Source of the DNA: Bacillota bacterium
Lineage (GTDB): Bacteria > Bacillota > Clostridia > Lachnospirales > Lachnospiraceae
DNA length: 64,000 nt
Direction: 5' to 3'
NCBI GenBank assembly: GCA_023434365.1
Contig: JAEYSV010000018.1
Coordinates: 166,566-230,565, forward strand
A model generated the notes under the pieces. That model was not told where the DNA came from. It did not search any database and saw only the letters and a program-made list of their open reading frames with translations. The position numbers and the translations under genes are program-made. Within the stretch, counting starts at the first letter, position 1; each line of letters starts with the position of its first letter. Of this stretch, positions 1 to 8,181 are shown piece by piece.

Positions 1-527
1 TCAAGACCCATTGTAGCTAGACCAACCGCTGCAACTTCCTGAACCTGAGATGCAAAAATTTCACGATCTTTGTAGATTTCTTCTACTGTCATTTTTGAGA
101 TGATTTCACGAAGTTTACCTTCCAAAACATCTTTGGCCGTGTCCTTAATAACTTCGATAGTACGACTTTCATTACCAGTGTTAAACTGCTCAATTGCACT
201 TAATATACTGTCTTTATCGCTTTTTACCTTGATAACTGCTACACCGTCTGCACGGATATCAACACCTTGTTCGGTTCTTGCACCATCAGTGCGAATTTCG
301 ATTTTCATATTTTCCAAAGAAATCTTGTCGGCACGTTCTAATAATGGTATTAAAAGACCACCTCCACCAGAGATGACACGTTTTTTCAAACCAGTTACTA
401 CGAGTGCCTTGTCTTGTGGAACTCTTTTCCACATAGATGTAAAAATGATAATAAATAGAAGAAATGCTGCTGCAATACCGATTGCGTAATACGCCCAATC
501 AGGTACCTGTGTTGCTAAAAATAACAT
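1..527 (-). CDS. Flotillin-like SPFH protein (N-terminal part)
   Basis: Partial gene on the minus strand; it runs off the left edge and about 175 residues are visible. The ATG at 527 follows a GGAGG-type ribosome site. An N-terminal hydrophobic segment (about residues 12-30) is followed by an SPFH/band-7 region with the flotillin-like stretch KRVISGGGGLLIPLLERADK. Flotillins are membrane-scaffold proteins that organise functional microdomains at the cytoplasmic membrane. An NfeD-like gene lies 88 bp upstream in the same direction, the usual partner (as in B. subtilis yuaF-floT), so the two probably form an operon. FloT-like is favoured over FloA because of this neighbour, but the C-terminal half is missing from view. 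Confidence 0.85.
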   Translation of the reverse strand, partial: MLFLATQVPDWAYYAIGIAAAFLLFIIIFTSMWKRVPQDKALVVTGLKKRVISGGGGLLIPLLERADKISLENMKIEIRTDGARTEQGVDIRADGVAVIKVKSDKDSILSAIEQFNTGNESRTIEVIKDTAKDVLEGKLREIISKMTVEEIYKDREIFASQVQEVAAVGLATMGL

Positions 528-615
528 TACCCCCGCCTCCTTAAAATATTGTTTTCATGCCAATTGTTTATAAACGATTGGCCTAGTGAATAGTGATTGT
601 CAACCATTTCCCTTT

Positions 616-1182
616 TCAGCTGTCGTTTGATGCTGTGTCTTCCTTATGTAGCTGTTGTACATAGAAGACACCATCCTCGATGCGACAAATTACTACTTGG
701 GTTTTGGTAGCTAACTTTTCTGTATCGACACTTTTTGCTGGTGCGGTGAAACTGTTGCCATGAATGACATAACGAATCTCACCAAATCTGCCAGGTAATA
801 TAGTTTCGGATACAGTAGCCGCAAGACCAATTAATTCCTCCAGGTCAGGTGCGCTTGTATTCTCTGCTTTCTTAAGGGGCTTTACAACAAAATGGTAAGT
901 GAGCATTGTAAAGAGCCAGGCAAGAGAAGCAGCGATTAATACAATGAGCCAACCGGGGAAGTTTATGCTTAGCGACATAATCAAAGAACCAATTCCCCCG
1001 TAAATGGTGACACAGAGAATAATTAACGTAGGGCTTAATGGAATAATGTTGCATAAATCAAACCCGCCTAAATCAAGATCAAGGCCGGAAACATCTGCCA
1101 AATCAAATATCTGTCCCAATAGAAAGGACAAAATCAGAAGAAATAATCCGGTAAAAAAGCATACTTGAAATACGGTCAACAT
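616..1182 (-). CDS. NfeD-like membrane protein
   Basis: 188 residues, with hydrophobic segments near residues 5-25, 48-70 and 75-97, then a soluble C-terminal domain of about 75 residues (GLAATVSETILPGRFGEIRY) that looks like the OB-fold of NfeD proteins. The family partners with flotillins at the membrane, and a flotillin gene follows directly downstream on the same strand. The ATG at 1182 has a strong GAGGAGG ribosome site. The length fits the short, protease-less NfeD class. Function beyond microdomain association is not established. Confidence 0.75.
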   Translation of the reverse strand: MLTVFQVCFFTGLFLLILSFLLGQIFDLADVSGLDLDLGGFDLCNIIPLSPTLIILCVTIYGGIGSLIMSLSINFPGWLIVLIAASLAWLFTMLTYHFVVKPLKKAENTSAPDLEELIGLAATVSETILPGRFGEIRYVIHGNSFTAPAKSVDTEKLATKTQVVICRIEDGVFYVQQLHKEDTASNDS

Positions 1183-1369
1183 AAAAATTCCTCCTCGAAA
1201 CTAATTCTCATAACGCTATTATACATTAATAGGTACATTTTTCCTACTAACTAGAATGATAATTTGATTAAAAACTAATGAAAAAGTGAATAAAATTAAC
1301 AATAGGTCGTCTTTCTTTGTTGAAAAAGTCAAAAATAGTCTTTCATATATTAATTCTGTTAAAAAAGTA

Positions 1370-1397
1370 TTGCTAATATTTTAGCAGTGATTATAAT
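1370..1397 (+). promoter_or_regulatory. Predicted sigma-A promoter of the purC-purF-purB run
   Basis: TTGCTA at 1370-1375 and TATAAT at 1392-1397 are separated by 16 bp, about 50 bp before the purC start. No purine riboswitch or PurBox was recognised by eye in the 220-bp gap between the divergent NfeD gene and purC. Confidence 0.5.
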
Positions 1398-1448
1398 TAA
1401 ATTGTGTTTAACGTCAAAAATTTGGGAAAAGGAATAGGTGGCAGTAGA

Positions 1449-2159
1449 ATGAAAAAGTTAGAAATGCTATATGAAGGAAAAGCAAAGAAAGTATTTAAAA
1501 CTGATATGGAAGATGTTTATATAGTAGATTATAAAGATGATGCTACAGCTTTCAATGGGTTAAAAAAGGGAACCATTGTTGGAAAAGGTGCAGTAAATAA
1601 TCGTATGACTAACAAATTGTTTGCTATGCTGGAAGCAGAAGGAATCCCTACCCATTTGGTAGAAGAAATTAGCGATAGAGAAACTGCAGTAAAAAAGGTA
1701 GAAATTGTTCCTTTAGAAGTAATTATTCGTAATATTGCAGCTGGTAGCTTCTCTAAAAAATTAGGCATTGAAGAAGGAACGAAACTTCTTTGTCCTACCT
1801 TAGAATTTTCCTATAAAAATGATGAACTTGGTGACCCAATGATTAATGACTATTATGCACTTGCTATTGGGGCAGCAACAAAAGAAGAAATCGATCGTAT
1901 CACAGAATTAGCATTTAAGATAAATGAAGTGTTATCCAGATACTTCTTAACAATTGGAATTGAACTGGTTGATTTTAAAATAGAATTTGGACGTTGTCGT
2001 GGAGAAATCATTTTAGCTGATGAGATTTCACCGGATACTTGTAGGTTATGGGATGTTAATACACATGCCAAATTAGATAAAGACCGTTTCCGCCGCGATA
2101 TGGGGAATGTAGAAGAAGCCTACATAGAAGTGGCAAAAAGAATAGATTTAGTCAAATAA
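1449..2159 (+). CDS. purC: Phosphoribosylaminoimidazole-succinocarboxamide synthase
   Basis: PurC (SAICAR synthase) joins aspartate to CAIR using ATP in de novo purine synthesis. The protein begins MKKLEMLYEGKAKKVF, the hallmark N terminus of the family (YEGKAKK binds nucleotide), and contains EIVPLEVIIRNIAAGS and ILADEISPDTCRLWD, conserved in PurC. A longer frame opens at 1404, but the ATG at 1449 gives the usual length (236 residues) and has an AGGTGG ribosome site. It is first in a run with purF and purB. Confidence 0.97.
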   Translation: MKKLEMLYEGKAKKVFKTDMEDVYIVDYKDDATAFNGLKKGTIVGKGAVNNRMTNKLFAMLEAEGIPTHLVEEISDRETAVKKVEIVPLEVIIRNIAAGSFSKKLGIEEGTKLLCPTLEFSYKNDELGDPMINDYYALAIGAATKEEIDRITELAFKINEVLSRYFLTIGIELVDFKIEFGRCRGEIILADEISPDTCRLWDVNTHAKLDKDRFRRDMGNVEEAYIEVAKRIDLVK

Positions 2160-2203
2160 GTATAAATTAAAACTAAGAAATGGTTAACTGGAAAGGATTT
2201 TTG

Positions 2204-3643
2204 ATGAGCAAAATAGTAAGTGAATTTATTTCCGATGAGTTACATGAAGAATGTGGCGTCTTTGGTATTTATGATTTGGATGGCAATGATATTGCCTCAT
2301 CCGTATATTATGGGCTGTTTTCTCTTCAACATAGAGGACAGGAAAGCTGTGGTATTGCTGTGAGTGATACTAGCGGGCCAAAAGGAGTCGTACGTTCTAA
2401 AAAGGGAATGGGACTTGTCAATGAAGTCTTTGACCAGGAGAATCTTGAGAAGTTGCATGGTGATATCGGAGTAGGACATGTTCGATATTCAACCGCAGGG
2501 GCAAGTTGTATAGAGAATACACAACCTTTAGTATTAAACTATGTGAAAGGTACCCTTGCTCTTGCGCATAATGGGAATTTGGTCAATGCACTAGAACTTC
2601 GCAAAGAGTTAGAGTATACCGGTGCTATTTTTCAGACTACGATGGATTCTGAAACTATAGCGTATCATATTGCCAGAGAGCGTCTAAAAACAGCAAGTGT
2701 TGAAGAAGCGGTCAGAAACGCAATGCAAAAGCTTTCTGGAGCCTATTCGCTGATTGTGATGAGTCCACGTAAATTAATTGGTGCCAGAGACCCTTTCGGT
2801 TTTCGACCTTTATGCATTGGAAAAAGAGAGAATGCCTATGTATTAGCCAGTGAAAGCTGTGCGCTCGATGCAGTTGGTGCGGATTTTATCAGGGATGTAT
2901 TGCCTGGTGAAATCGTAACAGTTCATAAGGATGGTAACATAACATCGGATACGACGTTATGTCAGGGTAAAAACGCAAAGTGTATTTTTGAATATATCTA
3001 CTTTGCCAGACCGGATAGTTATATTGATGGTGTTAGCGTATATAACTCAAGAATTATGGCGGGCAAGATCCTAGCTCAGACACATCCGGTTGAAGCAGAT
3101 ATTGTTGTTGGAGTACCTGATTCTGGCAATGCTGCAGCTTTAGGTTACGCTCTTGAATCAAAGATTGCTTTTGGGATGGCATTCGTGAAAAACAGTTATG
3201 TGGGCAGAACGTTTATTAAGCCTAAACAGGCGGTTAGAGAATCCTCTGTAAAGATAAAACTGAATGTATTAAAAGAAGTAGTCGCAGGAAAACGTGTGGT
3301 TATGATAGATGATAGTATTGTTCGTGGGACAACCAGTGAGCGAATTGTAAGAATGTTAAAAGCTGCGGGAGCGACAGAGGTACATGTTCGCATTAGTTCA
3401 CCACCATTTTCCTACCCTTGTTACTTTGGTACGGATGTACCTTCCTGTGATCAACTGATTGCACACAATAACAGCGTGGAGAAAATCTGTGCAATGATTG
3501 GTGCGGACAGTCTCGGATATCTTGATGGGAAACGATTAAGTGAGTTAGTAGAGGGCGACCAGGGCTATTGTGATGCCTGTTTTAGTGGTAATTATCCAAT
3601 TGCTCCACCTGACCAGGATATTCGTGGAGAGTACGAAAAGTAG
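2204..3643 (+). CDS. purF: Amidophosphoribosyltransferase
   Basis: PurF makes 5-phosphoribosylamine from PRPP and glutamine, the committed step of purine synthesis. From the chosen ATG (ribosome site GGAAAGGA) the protein has a 16-residue leader ending HEE before Cys17 (CGVFGIYD), the nucleophile exposed when the propeptide is removed. The PRPP-binding loop VVMIDDSIVRGTTS lies near residue 365. Cysteines in YPCYFGTDVPSCDQ and GYCDACFSG fit the iron-sulfur type of PurF known from Bacillus. It has 479 residues, normal for the family. It lies 44 bp after purC. Confidence 0.97.
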   Translation: MSKIVSEFISDELHEECGVFGIYDLDGNDIASSVYYGLFSLQHRGQESCGIAVSDTSGPKGVVRSKKGMGLVNEVFDQENLEKLHGDIGVGHVRYSTAGASCIENTQPLVLNYVKGTLALAHNGNLVNALELRKELEYTGAIFQTTMDSETIAYHIARERLKTASVEEAVRNAMQKLSGAYSLIVMSPRKLIGARDPFGFRPLCIGKRENAYVLASESCALDAVGADFIRDVLPGEIVTVHKDGNITSDTTLCQGKNAKCIFEYIYFARPDSYIDGVSVYNSRIMAGKILAQTHPVEADIVVGVPDSGNAAALGYALESKIAFGMAFVKNSYVGRTFIKPKQAVRESSVKIKLNVLKEVVAGKRVVMIDDSIVRGTTSERIVRMLKAAGATEVHVRISSPPFSYPCYFGTDVPSCDQLIAHNNSVEKICAMIGADSLGYLDGKRLSELVEGDQGYCDACFSGNYPIAPPDQDIRGEYEK

Positions 3644-3727
3644 AAAGCGCTTGCGAAAAAATGTCGGATTCAATATAATAAACTCAAGTTGAAACATGAA
3701 GGCCGAAGAGGAAGCAAGGAGGAATTT

Positions 3728-5161
3728 ATGAGTTACGATAAATATGTAAGTCCGTTGTCCGAAAGATATGCTAGTCGTCAGATGCAGTACATCTTTTCTC
3801 CAGATATGAAATTTAAAACCTGGAGGAAGCTATGGGTAGCACTGGCTGAAGTAGAACGAGAACTGGGCATCAATATAACTATGGAACAGATTGAGGAGTT
3901 GAAAGCTTTTCAAGATGACATTAACTATGAAGTAGCAAAAGAAAGAGAAAAAGAGTGTCGTCATGATGTAATGTCACATGTATACGCTTATGGTGTGCAA
4001 TGCAAAAAAGCAAAAGGAATTATCCATCTAGGTGCAACTTCCTGCTATGTTGGCGATAATACGGATATTATCGTAATGACCGAAGCACTCAAATTGGTAA
4101 AGAGAAAGTTGGTTAATGTTATTGATGAATTAGCACGCTTTGCTTTAGAATATAAGGATTTACCAACGCTTGCGTTTACTCATTTTCAGCCTGCTCAGCC
4201 AACTACAGTTGGTAAGCGTGCAACATTGTGGATTCAGGAGTTATTACTGGATTTAGAGGATTTGGAGCATGTGCTTGGTAATATGAGATTATTAGGCTCA
4301 AAAGGAACGACAGGAACCCAGGCAAGTTTCCTTGAGTTATTTGATGGAGATTATAGTGTTGTCAAACGTCTAGATGGAATGATTGCTGAAAAAATGGGCT
4401 TTAAAGAGTGTCAGGCAGTGAGTGGCCAAACGTATAGTAGAAAAATAGACATGCGCGTTGCTAATGTATTAGCAGGAATTGCTACAACGGCGCATAAATT
4501 CTCGAATGACATCCGTTTATTACAACACTTAAAAGAGATAGAAGAGCCTTTTGAAAAAGGGCAGATTGGTTCTAGTGCAATGGCTTATAAGAGAAATCCT
4601 ATGCGTAGTGAGCGTATTGCATCTCTTTCTCGTTATGTCATGATTGATGCGCTAAATCCAGCCATCACTAGTGCAACACAATGGTTTGAAAGAACATTGG
4701 ATGACAGCGCCAATAAACGGTTAAGTATCCCGGAAGCATTTCTTGCAATTGATGGAATTCTTGACTTGTTCCTTAATGTAGTAGATGGATTGGTGGTGTA
4801 TCCAGAAGTAATTCGCAAGCATATTATGGCAGAACTACCATTTATGGCTACGGAAAATATTATGATGGATGCAGTAAAGGCCGGTGGGGACCGTCAGGAA
4901 CTTCATGAAAAAATCCGTCTGTTAAGTATGGAAGCCGGTAAGAATGTGAAAGAAAAAGGGCTCGATAACAATCTGTTAGAGTTGATAGCAGCAGATAAAG
5001 CGTTCAATATGACTTTGGCTGAGTTAGAAAAGACAATGGATCCTAGCAGATATATTGGCTGTGCCAACTTGCAAGTGGAGGATTTCTTGAATGAAGAAGT
5101 TTATCCGGTGTTACAAGAAAACAGTGAGTTGCTTGGAATCAAAGTTGAGATTAATGTATAA
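3728..5161 (+). CDS. purB: Adenylosuccinate lyase
   Basis: PurB removes fumarate from SAICAR and from adenylosuccinate, acting in both IMP and AMP synthesis. The fumarase/aspartase signature appears as GSSAMAYKRNPMRSER. The 477-residue length is normal. A longer frame opens at 3689, but the ATG at 3728 has an AGGAGGAATTT ribosome site directly before it. A terminator follows 24 bp after the stop, closing the pur run. Confidence 0.96.
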   Translation: MSYDKYVSPLSERYASRQMQYIFSPDMKFKTWRKLWVALAEVERELGINITMEQIEELKAFQDDINYEVAKEREKECRHDVMSHVYAYGVQCKKAKGIIHLGATSCYVGDNTDIIVMTEALKLVKRKLVNVIDELARFALEYKDLPTLAFTHFQPAQPTTVGKRATLWIQELLLDLEDLEHVLGNMRLLGSKGTTGTQASFLELFDGDYSVVKRLDGMIAEKMGFKECQAVSGQTYSRKIDMRVANVLAGIATTAHKFSNDIRLLQHLKEIEEPFEKGQIGSSAMAYKRNPMRSERIASLSRYVMIDALNPAITSATQWFERTLDDSANKRLSIPEAFLAIDGILDLFLNVVDGLVVYPEVIRKHIMAELPFMATENIMMDAVKAGGDRQELHEKIRLLSMEAGKNVKEKGLDNNLLELIAADKAFNMTLAELEKTMDPSRYIGCANLQVEDFLNEEVYPVLQENSELLGIKVEINV

Positions 5162-5184
5162 ATAAGAATAAATAGGAAGATTAG

Positions 5185-5218
5185 GACAGGGTACCAGTTT
5201 GGGACCTTGTCTTTTTTT
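5185..5218 (+). terminator. Intrinsic terminator after purB
   Basis: GACAGGGT at 5185 pairs with ACCTTGTC ending at 5211 (one G-U pair). The stem continues past an A-G mismatch with CC/GG, and seven T residues follow. Confidence 0.85.
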
Positions 5219-5317
5219 GTGATATAGGATTAGAGCGTCAAAAGCCCTTATTAAAATTATAGTTCGTCAATTTGCACAATTCTGTTTGTGAATCGTGATA
5301 CAAGGCATAGTTCATTC

Positions 5318-5405
5318 GCAACACGCTCTCGCTTGGATGAAGTTCGTAGTGGCACATAAGGCCCTAAAATACAGGGCCAAAGTGCCAACGACTTCATACA
5401 GTTGC
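5318..5405. repeat. Long imperfect palindrome between purB and the PPK2 gene
   Basis: Nested inverted arms GCAAC/GTTGC, ATGAAGT/ACTTCAT, TGGCAC/GTGCCA and GGCCCT/AGGGCC close on a loop at 5366-5372. The arms pair outward in order, giving one hairpin about 90 nt long with small bulges. No T tract follows, so it is not an obvious terminator. A 63-codon open frame across it reads only through the arms and is not believed. Confidence 0.6.
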
Positions 5406-5531
5406 TCATTTCCTATTTCACAAAAAAAGCTTGCGAAACTCTATCTTGTTTACCGTAAAATAGTTATTTTGTTATCTTTCGGTTAATAATTAGTATATAA
5501 GGAAAATTGAGTAAGAGAATGGAGAGATAAC

Positions 5532-7016
5532 ATGTTAGAAAAAATAGATTTAAATAAATCATGTTCCAAAGATGAATATGAAAAGCGCATTGAAGAGTGG
5601 GCATCCAAACTATCCCTGTTGCAAAGGCAATGCAAAGAGGCTGGAATTCCCATCATTGTTATCTTTGAGGGTTGGGGGGCATCAGGTAAAGGGACGTTAA
5701 TTAATAAATTAATTGCTGCATTAGATCCACGTGGATTTAAAGTATATTCGACCTCATCACCAACAAAGGAGGAAGAGTATTATCCGTATTTACGAAGGTT
5801 TTTTGCAAAGACTCCAGCAAAAGGAAGGATTCATATATTTGATCGAAGCTGGTATCAACGTGTTACGACACAGCGACTGGATGAAAAATTAAGTCGTACG
5901 GTACTGTCTCATGCGTTTGAAGATATTGTTGATTTTGAAAAACAGCTAACGGATGACAGATTCGTCATAATAAAGTTCTTTTTGCACATAAGCAAAGAAG
6001 AGCAGGAAAAGAGATTCAAAAAATTGGAGTCAAGAAAAGAAACGGCTTGGCGTGTCACTAAATCAGATTGGCGTCGGAATAAAAAATATGAAAAGTATCT
6101 TGAAATGAATGATGAAATGATAGTAAGAACAGATAGTGCGAATGCCCCTTGGACTATCATTGAAGCCCATGATGTGAGGTATGCGGCAAGTAAGATGCTC
6201 TATACGGTGATTAAGCGGCTAGAACAGGTATTAAAATATAAGTTATCACTTGAGATCGAGGAGAAGAGGGAACCGGTCAAAGAAGCCGTCCAAGCACAGT
6301 TTCTTAATGGAGTACTAAAGAATGCAGATCTTACAAAAGATTATACAAAAGCAGAGTATAAGAGTCGTTTAAAACAACTTCAAGAGCGCCTTAAACTACT
6401 GCATAATGAGATGTATTTAAAACGGATTCCAGTTATTGTAGTTTTTGAAGGATGGGATGCTGCTGGAAAAGGCGGAGCGATTAAACGGTTAACTCAGGCG
6501 TTAGACCCAAGAGGATATGAAGTGATCCCAATTTCAGCCCCAAATGATTTGGAACGAAGTCATCATTACCTATGGCGTTTCTTTCAGGCATTGCCAAAAG
6601 CGGGGCATATGACTATTTTCGACCGTTCCTGGTATGGTCGAGTGTTGGTTGAACGTGTAGAAGGCTTTTGTAGGTTGGAAGAGTGGAAGCGAGCTTATAA
6701 TGAAATAAATAAGATGGAGGCACATTTAACCAATGAGGGATGTGTCATCGTGAAATTTTGGCTTCAAATTGACAAAGAGGAGCAGGCTAGAAGATTTGAG
6801 CAAAGACAGAATAATCCTGAAAAACAATGGAAGATAACAGAGGAGGATTATAGAAATCGAGAGAAATGGGAGGAGTATGAAGCGGCAGTTAATGAAATGA
6901 TTGTACGAACTTCAACAAAGAGAGCGCCTTGGATTGTAGTGGAAGCGAATTCTAAGTATTATGCACGAATAAAAGTGCTGGAGGAAGTTTTAAGGGCAGT
7001 GAAGAACGAAGAGTGA
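5532..7016 (+). CDS. Two-domain polyphosphate kinase 2 family phosphotransferase
   Basis: 494 residues forming two tandem PPK2 domains. Each has a Walker A-like loop (GWGASGKGT near residue 47; GWDAAGKGG near 306), then a conserved FDRSWY motif in both halves. Two-domain PPK2 enzymes (class II, polyphosphate:AMP phosphotransferase) use polyphosphate to phosphorylate AMP. In known members the C-terminal half is catalytic and the N-terminal half diverged, which agrees with the canonical GWDAAGKG only in the second half. The ATG has a GGAGAG site. The last codons are part of a repeat family also seen at the end of metG. Confidence 0.9.
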   Translation: MLEKIDLNKSCSKDEYEKRIEEWASKLSLLQRQCKEAGIPIIVIFEGWGASGKGTLINKLIAALDPRGFKVYSTSSPTKEEEYYPYLRRFFAKTPAKGRIHIFDRSWYQRVTTQRLDEKLSRTVLSHAFEDIVDFEKQLTDDRFVIIKFFLHISKEEQEKRFKKLESRKETAWRVTKSDWRRNKKYEKYLEMNDEMIVRTDSANAPWTIIEAHDVRYAASKMLYTVIKRLEQVLKYKLSLEIEEKREPVKEAVQAQFLNGVLKNADLTKDYTKAEYKSRLKQLQERLKLLHNEMYLKRIPVIVVFEGWDAAGKGGAIKRLTQALDPRGYEVIPISAPNDLERSHHYLWRFFQALPKAGHMTIFDRSWYGRVLVERVEGFCRLEEWKRAYNEINKMEAHLTNEGCVIVKFWLQIDKEEQARRFEQRQNNPEKQWKITEEDYRNREKWEEYEAAVNEMIVRTSTKRAPWIVVEANSKYYARIKVLEEVLRAVKNEE

Positions 7017-7313
7017 AGAGCAATATAAAGATAGTGAAGAACTAAGAGTGAAGAGCAATATAAAGATAGTGAAGAACTAAGAGTGAAGAGCAATATAAAG
7101 ATAGTGAAGAACTAAGAGTGAAGAGTGAAGAGCGGAAAAAGATATAAAGAAAAAAGATATAAAGAAAAAAGATATAAAGAAAAAAGATATAAAGAAAAAA
7201 GATATAAAGAAAAAAGATATAAAGAAAAAGATATAAAGAAAAAGATATAAAGAAAAAAGATATAAAGAAAAAGATATAAAGATAAAGATATAGAGATAAA
7301 GAGATATTGGGGA
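7001..7313. repeat. Two tandem simple-repeat tracts after the PPK2 gene
   Basis: The first tract has about three copies of a 35-bp unit (GAGTGAAGAGCAATATAAAG plus 15 bp), beginning inside the last codons of the PPK2 gene. It runs into a tract of 14-15-bp units (GATATAAAGAAAAAA) of about nine copies. The strand is almost pure purine plus T. The same GTGAAGA-type unit recurs after metG at 20,808. No gene is seen here. Confidence 0.85.
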
Positions 7314-7314
7314 A

Positions 7315-7343
7315 AAAAGGGAGCTGCGGGGCAGCTCCCTTTT
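7315..7343 (-). terminator. Terminator of the cyclophilin gene
   Basis: A perfect 13-bp stem (AAAAGGGAGCTGC with its complement) and a GGG loop. On the minus strand it lies just after the cyclophilin stop and is followed by a T run. It can also stop plus-strand transcripts from the PPK2 side. Confidence 0.85.
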
Positions 7344-7346
7344 GGG

Positions 7347-7868
7347 TTATTGTTTTTCTGGTTCGTCGTAGGAAACGCCTTGTGTGTCTACGGTTAAGGT
7401 TTTCATGATTTGAGGAGTTTTTGGACGATCGGAGTAGTCGGTTGAAACTTCTGCGATTTCGTTTACGACATCCATTCCTTCTATTACTTGTCCGAATGCT
7501 GCATAGCTGCCGTCAAGGTGAGGAGCTTTCTTATGCATAATAAAGAACTGGGAGCCTGCGGAGTTTGGCATCTGGGAACGGGCCATGGAGATTACACCTT
7601 CGTTATGAACTAGATCATTTTTGAAGCCGTTCATGGAGAATTCGCCTTTTATAGAGTAACCAGGGCCGCCCATGCCGGATCCTTCTGGACAACCTCCTTG
7701 AATCATAAAGCCTTTAATAACACGGTGGAATATAAGTCCATTATAGTAGCCTTTATTTACTAAAGAAATAAAGTTATTTACTGTATTAGGAGCTACTTCT
7801 GGGTAGAGCTCAAGTTTGATTTGCTTTCCTGATTCCATTTCAATAGTTACAATTGGATTATTGTTCAT
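7347..7868 (-). CDS. Cyclophilin-type peptidyl-prolyl cis-trans isomerase
   Basis: 173 residues, cytoplasmic (no signal peptide). Cyclophilin motifs are clear: FHRVIKGFMIQGG, GSQFFIMHKKAPHLDG and FGQVIEGMDVV. It catalyses proline isomerisation during folding. The ATG at 7868 follows AGAAAGGAAA; an upstream in-frame start at 7910 would add 14 residues without a good site. Confidence 0.95.
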   Translation of the reverse strand: MNNNPIVTIEMESGKQIKLELYPEVAPNTVNNFISLVNKGYYNGLIFHRVIKGFMIQGGCPEGSGMGGPGYSIKGEFSMNGFKNDLVHNEGVISMARSQMPNSAGSQFFIMHKKAPHLDGSYAAFGQVIEGMDVVNEIAEVSTDYSDRPKTPQIMKTLTVDTQGVSYDEPEKQ

Positions 7869-7969
7869 AGTTATTTCCTTTCTTCCTAGACATTTTACGA
7901 AGTTTATCATAATAGATAATGGATGAAATTACAAGGGTTGGCAGATAAATTTAGTAAGATACTCGATTT

Positions 7970-8028
7970 AAGTACGCCTTAGCGTACTTGCGCACTAATC
8001 TAGCACCTGGTGTAGCCAGGTGCTTTTT
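7970..8028 (+). terminator. Hairpin pair with T tract, plus strand
   Basis: A short palindrome AAGTACGC/GCGTACTT (7970-7989) is followed by GCACCTGG/CCAGGTGC (8003-8023) and five T residues. It has the form of a plus-strand terminator, but no plus-strand gene ends here, so it may close an unrecognised short RNA or be a relic. The rest of 7,870-8,080 shows nothing else. Confidence 0.5.
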
Positions 8029-8080
8029 CTTCTGAGATTGTGCGCATCCTTTATATTCTTATTAACAGTTCTACCTGATA

Positions 8081-8181
8081 AATCCGAGCTAATAACTTTC
8101 ACTAATTCTGATTAATCCGAGCTAATTACATTCTACTAGTTCTAATGAATCCGAGCTAATTGCATTCTTCTAATTCTGAAT
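8081..8181. repeat. Three tandem copies of a 33-34-bp unit overlapping a gene end
   Basis: Each copy starts AATCCGAGCTAAT (8081, 8114, 8148) and ends in a variant of CTAATTCTGA. The third copy contains the stop codon and last codons of the Nmad3-like gene; the other two lie beyond it. This looks like tandem duplication of a gene's 3' end. Confidence 0.8.

Noticed and set aside
1183..1448. Purine riboswitch before purC
   Set aside because: No conserved purine-aptamer core or paired P1-P3 layout could be found by eye.
5295..5486. 63-codon gene after purB
   Set aside because: No ribosome site and it runs across a palindrome; the peptide has no family features.
7001..7313. CRISPR or coding repeat
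   Set aside because: Units are 35 and 14-15 bp simple repeats with no spacers; open frames across them are compositional.
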